Source of the DNA: JAJXWB01 sp046349085 | GTDB taxonomy: Bacteria > Pseudomonadota > Alphaproteobacteria > Rhizobiales > Beijerinckiaceae | DNA: 64,000 nt | Direction: 5' to 3' | NCBI GenBank assembly: GCA_046349085.1 | Contig: JAXMDA010000007.1 | Location: forward strand, 1-64,000 | Shown: positions 55,553-63,933 of the stretch, in pieces | Layout of the letters: each line of letters starts with the position of its first letter | Position numbering within the stretch: position 1 is the stretch's first letter | Notes under the pieces: model-generated | What the model saw: the letters and a program-made list of their open reading frames with translations, nothing else | What the model was told of the DNA's origin: nothing | The model's database searches: none | Translations under genes and position numbers: made by a program

Positions 55553-55972
55553 ATGGAAGAGCTAATTCAGCGCATCGTCGCCGCCACGGGCATCGACGAG
55601 AACGTCGCTCACCAGGCCGTCGGCCTGATTCTCGGATTTCTGAAGAAGCATGCGCCCGAAGGACCGATCGGCGACCTCATCAACGCCATTCCCGGCGGCG
55701 AGGAAGCGGTCGAGGAAAACGCCGGCGCCGGCGGCGGCGGCCTCATGGGCGCGCTCGGCGGCCTGCTCGGCGGTCTCGGCGGTTCGGCCGGCAGCGCCGG
55801 CGGCCTGATGGCGCTCGCCGGCCAGCTCAAGGACAAGGGTCTGGACATGGACCAGATCAAGGGCGTCGGCCAGCAGATCTTCGAATTCGGCGGCGAACAG
55901 ATCGGCCCGGACAAGATCAAGGAAATCGCCCGGGGCATTCCCGGCCTGTCGCAGATGGTCGGCGAGGCCTGA
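55553..55972 (+). CDS. Small glycine-rich helical protein, unknown function (DUF937/DUF2267-like feel)
   Basis: 139 residues, cytoplasmic-looking. An N-terminal helical repeat ELIQRIVAATGIDENVAHQAVGLILGF is followed by a glycine-rich run (GGGGLMGALGGLLGGLGGS), a helix GLMALAGQLKDKGLDMDQIK and a second repeat-like end IKEIARGIPGLSQMVG. Helical-repeat-plus-glycine proteins of the DUF937/DUF2780 sort look like this; I would not name the family firmly. It faces the HerA-like gene head to head. Confidence 0.6.
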   Translation: MEELIQRIVAATGIDENVAHQAVGLILGFLKKHAPEGPIGDLINAIPGGEEAVEENAGAGGGGLMGALGGLLGGLGGSAGSAGGLMALAGQLKDKGLDMDQIKGVGQQIFEFGGEQIGPDKIKEIARGIPGLSQMVGEA

Positions 55973-55974
55973 GC

Positions 55975-56637
55975 CTAGAGCGACAAAAGCCCGGCGAGCC
56001 CGTCGAGCGTGGCCGCCGGGCGCAGGTCCAGATACTCGTCCGGCGATTTCGCGCGGTTGATCCACACCGCGCGAAATCCGAATTTCGCGGCGCCGGCCAC
56101 ATCCCAGCGGTTCGACGACTGGAACGACACCATTGACGGCGCGACGCCATAGCGCGCGCCGACGCGCTCGTAGACCCTGAAGTCAGTCTTGAATACGCCG
56201 ACTTCGGCGACCGAGATCGAGGGATCGAGCAGATCGGCAAGACCGGCCGAGCGCACGGCGCTGTCGAGCATGGCGGGCGTGCCGTTCGAGAGGATGACGA
56301 GCTTTGCGCCGTGCGCCTTCAGGGCGCGGAGCGTCGGCGCGACGTCCGGGAAGGCGTCGAGCGTCGCGTAGGCCGACAGCAGCTTGGCGCGCGCCTCCGC
56401 CGAAACGCCGCCGCAGCGCGCCGCGGCGAAATCCAGCGCATCCTCGGTCAGCGCCATGAAGTCGCGATAGGCGCCCATCAGCGAGCGCGTCCAGGTGTAT
56501 TCGAGCTGCTTCGTCCGCCAGATGTCGGAAAGCCTATCGGCCTCGGCGCCGACAAGCGCGCGATGGCGCGCAACCGCCGAATGCACGTCGAACAATGTGC
56601 CGTAGGCGTCGAAGACATAGAGAGCGTGCGCGCTCAT
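55975..56637 (-). CDS. Haloacid dehalogenase, type II
   Basis: 220 residues. The HAD nucleophile motif is YVFDAYGTLFDVHSA (Asp at 10), motif II VILSNGTPAML, the lysine in VFKTDFRVYERV, and the type II hallmark SSNRWDVAGAAKFGF. 2-haloacid dehalogenases remove halide from 2-haloacids by an ester intermediate; many such genes act on unknown substrates. The ATG overlaps the murJ stop (ATGA), so it is the last gene of the GT2-murJ-HAD operon. Confidence 0.92.
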   Translation of the reverse strand: MSAHALYVFDAYGTLFDVHSAVARHRALVGAEADRLSDIWRTKQLEYTWTRSLMGAYRDFMALTEDALDFAAARCGGVSAEARAKLLSAYATLDAFPDVAPTLRALKAHGAKLVILSNGTPAMLDSAVRSAGLADLLDPSISVAEVGVFKTDFRVYERVGARYGVAPSMVSFQSSNRWDVAGAAKFGFRAVWINRAKSPDEYLDLRPAATLDGLAGLLSL

Positions 56638-58214
56638 TTTCCTGTCTCTTGCAAGGCGTCGCTCGGCTTGGCGAGACGGACCGCGCCCTTCAGCGCCGAG
56701 AGATCGAGACCGACGGCTTTTGCCGCGGCGAAGAAAACCAGGACGTAGGCGATCATGCCAACGAGGCCGAGCAGGACGAGTTCGGCGATGGACGCGAACC
56801 CGTCGAATCGCTGCGCGAAGCCGCGCGCCAGCGGATCGCCGAAGATCGCTATCGCCGCGAGAACCGTCGCGCCGGCGAGGCTTGCGGCCGCGACCCTGCC
56901 GAAGACGGCGTTTGGCCGCATCGCGCCGGCGCGCAGCGCCAGGAAAACGAGAATGCCGAAATTGATCCAGGCGCCAAGCGCGGTCGCCAGCGCGAGGCCC
57001 GGCGCGCCGAGCGGCTTGTAGAGGAAGATCTTCAGGCCGACGTTGAGCGCCACCGCGACCAGCGAGGCGACCATCGGCGTCGTTGTGTCGCCGCGCGCCT
57101 GAAAGCTCGCGCGCGCCGACGAGATGAGCACGATGGCGATGAGGCCGATGGCGTAGGCGCCCAGCACATGCGCAGACGCCAGCGCGTCGGTCTCGGTAAA
57201 CCGCCCGCGCACGAAGACCGCGCGCATGATGAGTTCGGGAATGGTCAGGAAGGCGACGAAGAACGGCATGGCGAGCGCGATCGTCAACGCCATCGTGCGG
57301 TTCTGCGCGCGGATCGCCTCGTCCGGCGCGCCAGCGGAAAAGGCGCGGCTCATTTCCGGCAGCAGCACCGTGCCGGCGGCGATGCCGATCACGCCGATCG
57401 GCAATTGATAGATGCGGTCGGCGTAGTAGATCGACGAGGGCCCGCCGGTCGGCAGCAGCGACGAGATGATCGTGTCGGCGAAGAGCGCGATCTGCACGCC
57501 GGCCGAGCCGATCACCGCCGGACCCAGCGCCTTGAAGAACTGCCTGGCGTCCGCGTCCCAGCGCGGCCGCGTGAGCGTCGAGCCGACGCCGGCGCGCCGC
57601 GTCGCGATCTCGAGCAGCAGCAGTTCGGCGAGACCGGCGAGCGCGACGCCGGTCGCCGCCGCATAGCCGGCGTTCGGAAACAGGAAGGCGAGCGACAGGG
57701 CGACGATCATCGTCAGGTTCAGCAGCACCGGCGCGAAGGCGGCGGCCGCGAATTTTTCGTTGGCGTTGAGCACGCCGGCATGCAGCGTCACCAGCGTGAC
57801 GAACAGGAGGTAGGGAAAGGTCACGCGCGTCAGCGCGACGGCGAGATTGAATTTTTGGGGATCGTCGCGGAAACCCGGCGCCAGCAGGTCGACGAGAAAG
57901 GGGGTGAAGACGAGCGCGAGAACGAGCAGCAGGATCTGCGAGGCGAGCAGCAGGGTGAAAATGCGGCTGGAAAACGTCTTCGCTTCGCCCGCCCCCTTGG
58001 TCTCCAGCACCCGCGCATAGGAGGGCACGAAGGCTGCATTGAAGGCGCCCTCGCCGAAGATCGCGCGGAAATGGTTGGGCAGGCGAAAGGCGACGACGAA
58101 GGCGTCGTTCATCAGGCCCGCGCCCAACGTCGCCGCCAGCACGATGTCGCGCGCGAAACCGGTGATGCGCGACAGCAACGTGAAGCCGCCGACGGAGAGC
58201 AGGTTGCGGATCAT
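56634..58214 (-). CDS. murJ: Lipid II flippase MurJ (MviN family)
   Basis: 526 residues with about fourteen membrane segments. The family start is IRNLLSVGGFTLLSRITGFARDIVLAATLGAGLMNDAFVVAFRLPN, and loops such as IFGEGAFNAAFVPSY and YYADRIYQLPIGVIGIAAGTVLLP are diagnostic. It moves lipid-linked peptidoglycan precursor across the membrane. Its start overlaps the glycosyltransferase stop (ATGA) and its stop overlaps the dehalogenase start, so the three are translated as a coupled unit. Confidence 0.95.
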   Translation of the reverse strand: MIRNLLSVGGFTLLSRITGFARDIVLAATLGAGLMNDAFVVAFRLPNHFRAIFGEGAFNAAFVPSYARVLETKGAGEAKTFSSRIFTLLLASQILLLVLALVFTPFLVDLLAPGFRDDPQKFNLAVALTRVTFPYLLFVTLVTLHAGVLNANEKFAAAAFAPVLLNLTMIVALSLAFLFPNAGYAAATGVALAGLAELLLLEIATRRAGVGSTLTRPRWDADARQFFKALGPAVIGSAGVQIALFADTIISSLLPTGGPSSIYYADRIYQLPIGVIGIAAGTVLLPEMSRAFSAGAPDEAIRAQNRTMALTIALAMPFFVAFLTIPELIMRAVFVRGRFTETDALASAHVLGAYAIGLIAIVLISSARASFQARGDTTTPMVASLVAVALNVGLKIFLYKPLGAPGLALATALGAWINFGILVFLALRAGAMRPNAVFGRVAAASLAGATVLAAIAIFGDPLARGFAQRFDGFASIAELVLLGLVGMIAYVLVFFAAAKAVGLDLSALKGAVRLAKPSDALQETGK

Positions 58215-59209
58215 TCGGCCGCGCGGGGCGTGACGCTGTCGCGCGCTGCGCGATCGCGTTCGTCGACGGAGAGATGTTCGGCGACGATGTAGAGCGGACG
58301 CCCCTTCACCTCGGCGAAGATGCGGCCGACATATTCGCCGAGAACGCCGAGCGACATGAGCTGGATGCCGGACAGGAAGCTGATGGAGACGATGAGCGAG
58401 GCATAGCCCGGCACGTCCGTTCCGTGGATCAGCGTCGAGATCACCATGTAGACGGCGGCGAACAGCGAGAAGAACGAAACCGTCACGCCGACGAAGGTCC
58501 ACACCATCAGCGGCACGGTCGAAAAGGACATGAGACCGTCGAGCGCAAAGCGCGTGAGCTTGCGATAGGTGAATTTCGATTCGCCGCGCGCGCGTCCGGC
58601 GTCCTGATAGGGGATGCCGATCGACTTGAAGCCGATCCAGGAATACAGGCCCTTGTTGAAGCGCGCGCGCTCGCGCATCCGCATCAGCGCGTTGACCGCC
58701 TTGCGGTCGAGCAGGCGGAAATCGCCGGCGCCGGGCGGCAGCCGCGTCTCGCCGAGCCGCGCAAACAGGCGATAGAAACGTTGCGTCAACGCGCGCCGCA
58801 GGGCGGAATCGGTCGAGCGGTCGCTGCGCAGGCCATAGACATTCCCGTAGCCCTCGCGCCACTTGGCGACCATGTCGGCGATCGCTTCCGGCGGATGCTG
58901 CAGGTCGGCGTCCATGATGACGACGGCGCGGCCGCGCGCATGGTCGAGCCCGGCGGCGATGGCCACCTCCTTGCCGAAATTGCGGCTGAAGGAAATCGCG
59001 TCGACGCGGTGGTCCAGGGCATGGGCGGCGCGCACGGCCTCCATGGTCCGGTCCTGCGATCCGTCGTCCACGAAGATGATCTCGTGCGAGGCGACGCAGC
59101 GCTCCAGCGCCGGCGTCAGGCGCTCGACCAGGAGCGGAACGTTGTCGGCCTCGTTGTAGACGGGCACGAGAACGGTCAATTCCGGTATCTTGTGGGCCTC
59201 GGGGGCCAA
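58211..59209 (-). CDS. Membrane-anchored family 2 glycosyltransferase (ArnC/GtrB/DPM1-like)
   Basis: 332 residues. The GT-A fold reads LTVLVPVYNEADNVP, EIIFVDDGSQD and the DxD-type MDADLQHPPEAI, then GRARGESKFTYRKL; two membrane helices near the C-terminus (VWTFVGVTVSFFSLFAAVYMV and ASLIVSISFLSGIQLMSLG) are those of polyprenyl-phosphate sugar transferases. It probably loads a sugar onto undecaprenyl phosphate. No ATG fits; the TTG at 59209 with a GGAG site six bases before it is the likeliest start. It leads the murJ operon. Confidence 0.9.
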   Translation of the reverse strand: MAPEAHKIPELTVLVPVYNEADNVPLLVERLTPALERCVASHEIIFVDDGSQDRTMEAVRAAHALDHRVDAISFSRNFGKEVAIAAGLDHARGRAVVIMDADLQHPPEAIADMVAKWREGYGNVYGLRSDRSTDSALRRALTQRFYRLFARLGETRLPPGAGDFRLLDRKAVNALMRMRERARFNKGLYSWIGFKSIGIPYQDAGRARGESKFTYRKLTRFALDGLMSFSTVPLMVWTFVGVTVSFFSLFAAVYMVISTLIHGTDVPGYASLIVSISFLSGIQLMSLGVLGEYVGRIFAEVKGRPLYIVAEHLSVDERDRAARDSVTPRAAE

Positions 59210-59395
59210 AGGCGTCTCCGGCTGGAAATCTATGCTTCGCTCGGGATTAGGCTTAGAGCGAGCACGGGAAAAGGGGAAGGCGGTTTTTGGCGGGGCTGTC
59301 TCGTCGGCCTGCAGGTAAGGCTTGCAAGGTGAACCTGTAATGAAAATGCGCCAGAAAGGCAGCGCAGCCATAATGGCGGCTCTCGGGCGGAGGAC

Positions 59396-60250
59396 ATGAC
59401 GGATTTCGGTTTCATTCTTTGCGCCGACGACTACGGCATGACCGAAGGGGTGAGCCGCGGCCTGCTCGAAACGGCCGCGGCCGGCCGCATCTCGGCCGCC
59501 TCCGCCATGTCGTCGCTGCCCGACTGGCGCCGGGCGGCGCGCGACTGGACGGCCGCCCGCCCGGCTGTGGACCTCGGCCTGCATGTCACGCTGACGGCCG
59601 GCGCCCCGCTCGGCGCCATGCCGCGCCTTGCGCCCGGCGGCGAGTTTCCGGGCCTTGCGGCGCTTGCCGCGGCGGCGATTTCGCGCCGACTGCCGCATGA
59701 GGAAATCGAGGCCGAGATCGTCCGGCAGATCGACGCTTTCTGCGACGCCTTCGGCGCGCCGCCGACCCATGTCGACGGCCACCAGCATGTGCACGTGCTG
59801 CCGGGCGTGCGCCGCGCGCTCTTCGCGGCCCTGTCGCGGCGCGGGCTGTCGCATCTGCCGGTGCGCGACAGTTCCGATGCGCCCGGCCGCATCGCGCGCC
59901 GGCGCGCCCAATCGGCCAAGGCCCTGAAGGTGAACGCCCTCGCCACGGGATTTCGGCGCGCGGCGCGCCGTGCCGGCCACGACGTCAATCAGGGCTTCGC
60001 CGGCTATTCGGATTTTTCGCCCGACAGGTACGATGCGCGCCAGTTCGGCGCCTATCTGGTCGCGCCCGGGCCGCGCCATCTCGTCATGTGCCATCCGGGC
60101 CGCGTCGACGACGCGCTGCGCCGCCTCGATCCCGTCACGGAAGCGCGCGAACGCGAACTGGCCTTCCTGATGTCGCCGGATTTTGCGGCGTTGCTCGCCG
60201 AGAAGGGCGCGACGCTCGTTCGCCATGCGGCGTGGTTAACGCGGCCTTAA
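59396..60250 (+). CDS. ChbG/HpnK-family carbohydrate deacetylase
   Basis: 284 residues. The metal site motifs are ILCADDYGMTEGVSRGLLE (Asp-Asp), LGLHVTLTAG (histidine) and PTHVDGHQHVHVLPGV (histidines). This is the ChbG/YdjC fold; the hopanoid-linked HpnK deacetylates an N-acetylglucosamine on bacteriohopanetetrol, and ChbG acts on chitooligosaccharides. No hopanoid cyclase genes are in the window. It is divergent from the glycosyltransferase-murJ operon, which suggests a shared glycan pathway, but this is context only. Confidence 0.88.
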   Translation: MTDFGFILCADDYGMTEGVSRGLLETAAAGRISAASAMSSLPDWRRAARDWTAARPAVDLGLHVTLTAGAPLGAMPRLAPGGEFPGLAALAAAAISRRLPHEEIEAEIVRQIDAFCDAFGAPPTHVDGHQHVHVLPGVRRALFAALSRRGLSHLPVRDSSDAPGRIARRRAQSAKALKVNALATGFRRAARRAGHDVNQGFAGYSDFSPDRYDARQFGAYLVAPGPRHLVMCHPGRVDDALRRLDPVTEARERELAFLMSPDFAALLAEKGATLVRHAAWLTRP

Positions 60251-60322
60251 CCGCGCCTCTTCATTCTTGCGCCGACACGATTCCGGACGGCGCGCGCGGC
60301 CGTCCCTTACGCAGAGCCGCCA

Positions 60323-61990
60323 ATGAACCTCAGCAAGATTCTCGACCGGGGCAAGACAGGCGCGTCGAAAGACGCTCCCCGTTCGGATTCGATGCGCAAC
60401 CGCATCGTCATGGCCGCTTCCGGACTGGTCGCCGCGCTCGCCGTCGTCAGCGCGCTGACCGCCAACTGGTACACCTGGCAGGGCGCGCGCCGGGACCTGC
60501 TCGAGCGTAACGCCAGCCAGCTCAACCTGGTCGCGCCGAGCGTCGCGGAGGCGGCGGCGGCGGGCGACAAGCAGGCGGCGGAGCGTCTGCTCGCGGGTTT
60601 CCTCAATCACGAATCGGTCAACGCCGCGATCATGCTCGGCGCCGACGGCAAGACATTCGTGGCGATGCGTCGCGACCGGCTCTCCGGGCCGGCCGACGAG
60701 GCCATGCGCGACATGACGCAGCGCGTGAGCGCGTCGGCGCGGCAGGTGGCGACGCCGATCGATTCCGGCGTCCTGCTCGTGCAATCCCTGGCGCGCGAAG
60801 GCCAGGGCGCCGGCCGTCTCGCCGTGGCCGTCAACTTCGGCCCCACCGACGCCGCCGCCCTGCGCGACCTCATCTTCTGGCTGGCCGAGGCGCTGATCAC
60901 GGTCGCCGCCGTGGCGGTCGTGCTGCATCACCTCGTCGGCAAGGTGGTCGCGCCGCTGACGCAGCTCTCGACCGCGATGACCCAGCTCGCCGCCGGCGAT
61001 CTCGCCGTCGACATCCCGAACCGCCGGCGCAAGGACGAGATCGGCGATCTCGCGCGTTCCATAGAAGTTTTCAAGCAGGGCCTGATCGATCGTCAGAACC
61101 TGCAATCGGCCGCCGACAGCCGCCTCGAAAAGGATCGCGCGCGGCGCTTCGCGCTCGAAAACATGATCGAGGGATTCCGCGCCACCGTGAGCGGACTTCT
61201 GTCGCACGTGTCCAACCATGCCGAGCAGATGGCGGTGGCCGCCGACAGCCTCTCCACCATCGCGCGCGACAGCAATGGCCGCGCGGAGGCGGCGGCGTCG
61301 GGCACTTCGGAAGCGTCGCGCAATGTGGCGACGGTCGCCCGCGCATCGGAAGAATTGTTTCAGTCGATCACGGAGATCGAAACGCAGATCGGCCGCGCGC
61401 GCCAGCATGTGCAGGACGCCTCCGCCACCACCACCGTCACCGCCGGCGCCATCGGCGGCCTGGCGGAAAAAGCCAACGCCATCGGCGAAATCGTCGGGCT
61501 CATCCAGGCGATCGCGGCGCAGACCAACCTGCTCGCGCTCAACGCCACGATCGAGGCGGCGCGCGCCGGCGGCGCAGGTCGCGGCTTCGCCGTCGTCGCG
61601 CAGGAGGTGAAGGCTCTCGCCGGCCAGACCGCACACGCGACCGAGCGCATCGCCGAACATGTCGCGGCCATTCAGGAAGCGACCTCGACCTCTGTCGAGG
61701 CGATCGGCGCGATCACGGCGACGATGAAGGACGCCGAAAGCTTCACCGCCTCCATCGCCGTCGCGGTGGAGCAGCAGGCGGCCGCAACCAACGAAATCGC
61801 GCGCAGCGTCAGTGAAGCCGCACGCGGCGCCGAGAGCGCGGCGACCAACATGAAGCAGTTGAAGATGACCGTCGGCGAGACCGACCAATCCGCCGCGCAG
61901 GTGCATCAGGCCGCCGACGACATGGCCGCGCAGTCGCGCGACCTCAACGAGGCGATCGAGGATTTCCTGCGCAAGGTCGCCGTCGCCTGA
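60323..61990 (+). CDS. Methyl-accepting chemotaxis protein
   Basis: 555 residues. An N-terminal membrane helix (about 30-48) and a second at about 192-210 bracket a periplasmic sensor region. HAMP domain at VAPLTQLSTAMTQLAAGDLAVDIP, then the signalling hairpin with IVGLIQAIAAQTNLLALNATIEAARAG and GFAVVAQEVKALA, the conserved tip. It should drive CheA/CheW in flagellar taxis. Ligand unknown. No che genes adjoin, which is common for receptors in alphaproteobacteria. Confidence 0.95.
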   Translation: MNLSKILDRGKTGASKDAPRSDSMRNRIVMAASGLVAALAVVSALTANWYTWQGARRDLLERNASQLNLVAPSVAEAAAAGDKQAAERLLAGFLNHESVNAAIMLGADGKTFVAMRRDRLSGPADEAMRDMTQRVSASARQVATPIDSGVLLVQSLAREGQGAGRLAVAVNFGPTDAAALRDLIFWLAEALITVAAVAVVLHHLVGKVVAPLTQLSTAMTQLAAGDLAVDIPNRRRKDEIGDLARSIEVFKQGLIDRQNLQSAADSRLEKDRARRFALENMIEGFRATVSGLLSHVSNHAEQMAVAADSLSTIARDSNGRAEAAASGTSEASRNVATVARASEELFQSITEIETQIGRARQHVQDASATTTVTAGAIGGLAEKANAIGEIVGLIQAIAAQTNLLALNATIEAARAGGAGRGFAVVAQEVKALAGQTAHATERIAEHVAAIQEATSTSVEAIGAITATMKDAESFTASIAVAVEQQAAATNEIARSVSEAARGAESAATNMKQLKMTVGETDQSAAQVHQAADDMAAQSRDLNEAIEDFLRKVAVA

Positions 61991-62006
61991 TTGCTCGCCG
62001 GTAAAA

Positions 62007-62035
62007 AAAAGCCCGGGCCGAACGCCCGGGCTTTT
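62007..62035. terminator. Bidirectional terminator between the chemoreceptor and sodB
   Basis: AAAAGCCCGGGC / GCCCGGGCTTTT with a five-base loop CGAAC. An A-run precedes it and a T-run follows, so it can stop transcription from both converging genes. Confidence 0.92.
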
Positions 62036-62052
62036 CCGTTTCAGGACGACGT

Positions 62053-62649
62053 TCAGCGCGCGTTCTGGAACATCTGGTCGACGTAGTCCCAGTTCACGAG
62101 ATGATCGACGAAGGCCTTGACGTAGTCGGCGCGACGGTTGCGATAGTCGATGTAGTAGGAATGTTCCCAAACGTCGCAGCCCAGAATCGGCTTCGCCCCA
62201 TGCACCAGCGGGCTTTCGCCGTTCGGCGTCTTCATCACCTGCACCTTGCCGTCCTTGACCGCGAGCCACGCCCAGCCGGAGCCGAACTGGCCGACGCCGG
62301 CCGCGATGAAGTCTTCCTTCATCTTGTCGACCGAGCCGCAGCCGTCGACGATCGCCTTTTCGAGCGCGCCCGGAATCTTGCCGCCGCCGTTCGGCTTCAT
62401 CCAGTTCCAGAAGTGCAGGTGATTGTAATGCTGGCCGGCGTTGTTGAAGAGCGGCGCGTTCTTGCCGTAGGAGCCCTTCACGATCTCCTCGAGCGATTTA
62501 CCTTCGAACTCCGTGCCCTTGAGCAGGTTGTTGCCGGTCGTGACGTAGGCGTTGTGATGCTTGTCGTGATGGTACTCCAGCGTTTCCTTCGACATGTACG
62601 GCTGGAGCGCATCATAGGCGTAGGGCAGCGGCGGCAGGGTGAAGGACAT
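62053..62649 (-). CDS. sodB: Superoxide dismutase, Fe type
   Basis: 198 residues, family length. Metal ligands are the histidine in LEYHHDKHHNAYV, the histidine in GQHYNHLHFWNWM, and DVWEHSYYIDYRN (Asp and His). The glutamine in the N-terminal domain (NNAGQHYNH) is where Fe-type enzymes place it, supporting an iron rather than a manganese enzyme, though some are cambialistic. It removes superoxide in the cytoplasm. The ATG at 62649 is chosen for the family start MSFTLPPLPYAYDAL. It is divergent from the proline-rich gene. Confidence 0.96.
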   Translation of the reverse strand: MSFTLPPLPYAYDALQPYMSKETLEYHHDKHHNAYVTTGNNLLKGTEFEGKSLEEIVKGSYGKNAPLFNNAGQHYNHLHFWNWMKPNGGGKIPGALEKAIVDGCGSVDKMKEDFIAAGVGQFGSGWAWLAVKDGKVQVMKTPNGESPLVHGAKPILGCDVWEHSYYIDYRNRRADYVKAFVDHLVNWDYVDQMFQNAR

Positions 62650-62828
62650 GAAAGTGCTCCCGAAATATGCTTGATGGGCCGGATGAGGTCCGCCCGACGC
62701 GATCATAATTAGGAAGATCGGAGCGGCGCGGCAACCCGCCGAAGTATTCCGCCGCCATGTAATTCGCGGACTTTGCCTAACGGGCCGCGAGAACTATTCT
62801 ATTGATTCTCTGACGAGGAGCGCGGACC

Positions 62829-63872
62829 GTGAAGAAGGCGATCGATTGGGTTGCTCTTGCCGTTGGCCTCGCCCTCGCGCTCTTCGGCGCGCGGTGGATG
62901 TGGACCGGATGGGACATCGTGCAGGCCGAGCGCGGCTGGACTGCGGTTATCGCGGGATCGGCGATGCTGTCGGGCGGACTGATTGTCGCCATGCTCGCCT
63001 GGACGATCATGCGCCTGTCCGGCGCTCCCGGTGTCGAGCGACAGGCTCCGCCTGCGCAGGCCGAACCGCCGGGCTCCTTCCGCAAGCCGTCGCTCGCGAC
63101 GCCGGCCGCCATTGCCGCGGGCGCGGGCGCAATCGTCGCCACGACGGGGGCTGCGCTCGCGCGCAAGGCGACGCCGGACGAGCCGGCGCCGGATGAGCCG
63201 CCGAAGGATGCGGCGGTCGAGCCGCTTCCGCCGCCGCTTCCGCCGACTGCGCCGCCGACTATCGGCGAATTGCTGCGCATGAGCGAGGAACGCGCGATTC
63301 GCGATTCGCACGAGAAACATTTTGAGGAGCCCGAGACCGCGCCGCCGCCGATAGAGGAAGCGAAGCCCGAGCCGCCGCCCGCCCGACCGCCGATAGACAG
63401 CGACGAAGAGGACAAGGACGAAGACGCGCTGGAGGAGGTGGAGAGCCGGGAGGCCGCAGAAGAGCCCGCGACGGTCGGGAAAGTCGCGCCCGTCGCGCCG
63501 CAGCGCGCCGAGCCGTCGTCGCGGGACAGCGAACCTCCGCCTGCGCCGCTGCGCCTTCCCGAGATGGAGCCCGCCCCGTCGCGCGCGCCGGCTGCGGACG
63601 ACGAGCCGGTCTACGACGACTGGCTCGAGAGAACCGCGCGCGAATTCGATCGCGAACTCGGTCGCGACGCGCTGCCGAAGGACGAGCCGCCGCCGGTGGA
63701 GGAGCCGGCCGCGCCGCCGAAACCGGAGCCCGCGGTCGTCGGCCGCTATTCCTCTGGCGACACGAACTACCTGATGTTCGCCGACGGCTCGATCGAAGCG
63801 CAGACGCCCGAGGGCGTCATGCGCTTTTCCTCGCTGACCGAGCTGAAGCGCTTCGTCGAGAAGCGCAATTGA
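62829..63872 (+). CDS. Inner-membrane protein with long proline/glutamate-rich region, unknown function
   Basis: 347 residues from a GTG with a GAGGAG site. Two N-terminal membrane helices (about 6-24 and 38-62) are followed by a third weak hydrophobic stretch, then some 200 residues rich in Pro, Glu and Ala, probably disordered, and a C-terminal conserved-looking domain (GDTNYLMFADGSIEAQTPEG then MRFSSLTELKRFVEK) of about 45 residues. The C-terminal domain recurs in Hyphomicrobiales membrane proteins; function unknown. The composition is unlike its neighbours. Confidence 0.75.
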   Translation: MKKAIDWVALAVGLALALFGARWMWTGWDIVQAERGWTAVIAGSAMLSGGLIVAMLAWTIMRLSGAPGVERQAPPAQAEPPGSFRKPSLATPAAIAAGAGAIVATTGAALARKATPDEPAPDEPPKDAAVEPLPPPLPPTAPPTIGELLRMSEERAIRDSHEKHFEEPETAPPPIEEAKPEPPPARPPIDSDEEDKDEDALEEVESREAAEEPATVGKVAPVAPQRAEPSSRDSEPPPAPLRLPEMEPAPSRAPAADDEPVYDDWLERTAREFDRELGRDALPKDEPPPVEEPAAPPKPEPAVVGRYSSGDTNYLMFADGSIEAQTPEGVMRFSSLTELKRFVEKRN

Positions 63873-63886
63873 GGCTCGGAGCGCGG

Positions 63887-63911
63887 CGAAAAAGTGGATG
63901 CCGGTTTTTCG
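63887..63911. repeat. Short rhizobial intergenic hairpin repeat
   Basis: CGAAAAA (63887) and TTTTTCG (63905) flank GTGGATGCCGG. The AAAAAGTGGAT-CCGGTTTTT motif is widespread between genes in this order. It lies 15 bases after the proline-rich gene and could act as a terminator. Confidence 0.65.
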
Positions 63912-63933
63912 CTGAACGCGCTCTGCAAATGAC

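Noticed and set aside
53373..55565. 730-codon plus-strand frame over the HerA-like gene
   Set aside because: Antisense of a DUF853 gene with clear Walker motifs.
58215..58862. Extension of the murJ frame upstream
   Set aside because: It lies inside the glycosyltransferase gene; the MurJ family start is at 58214.
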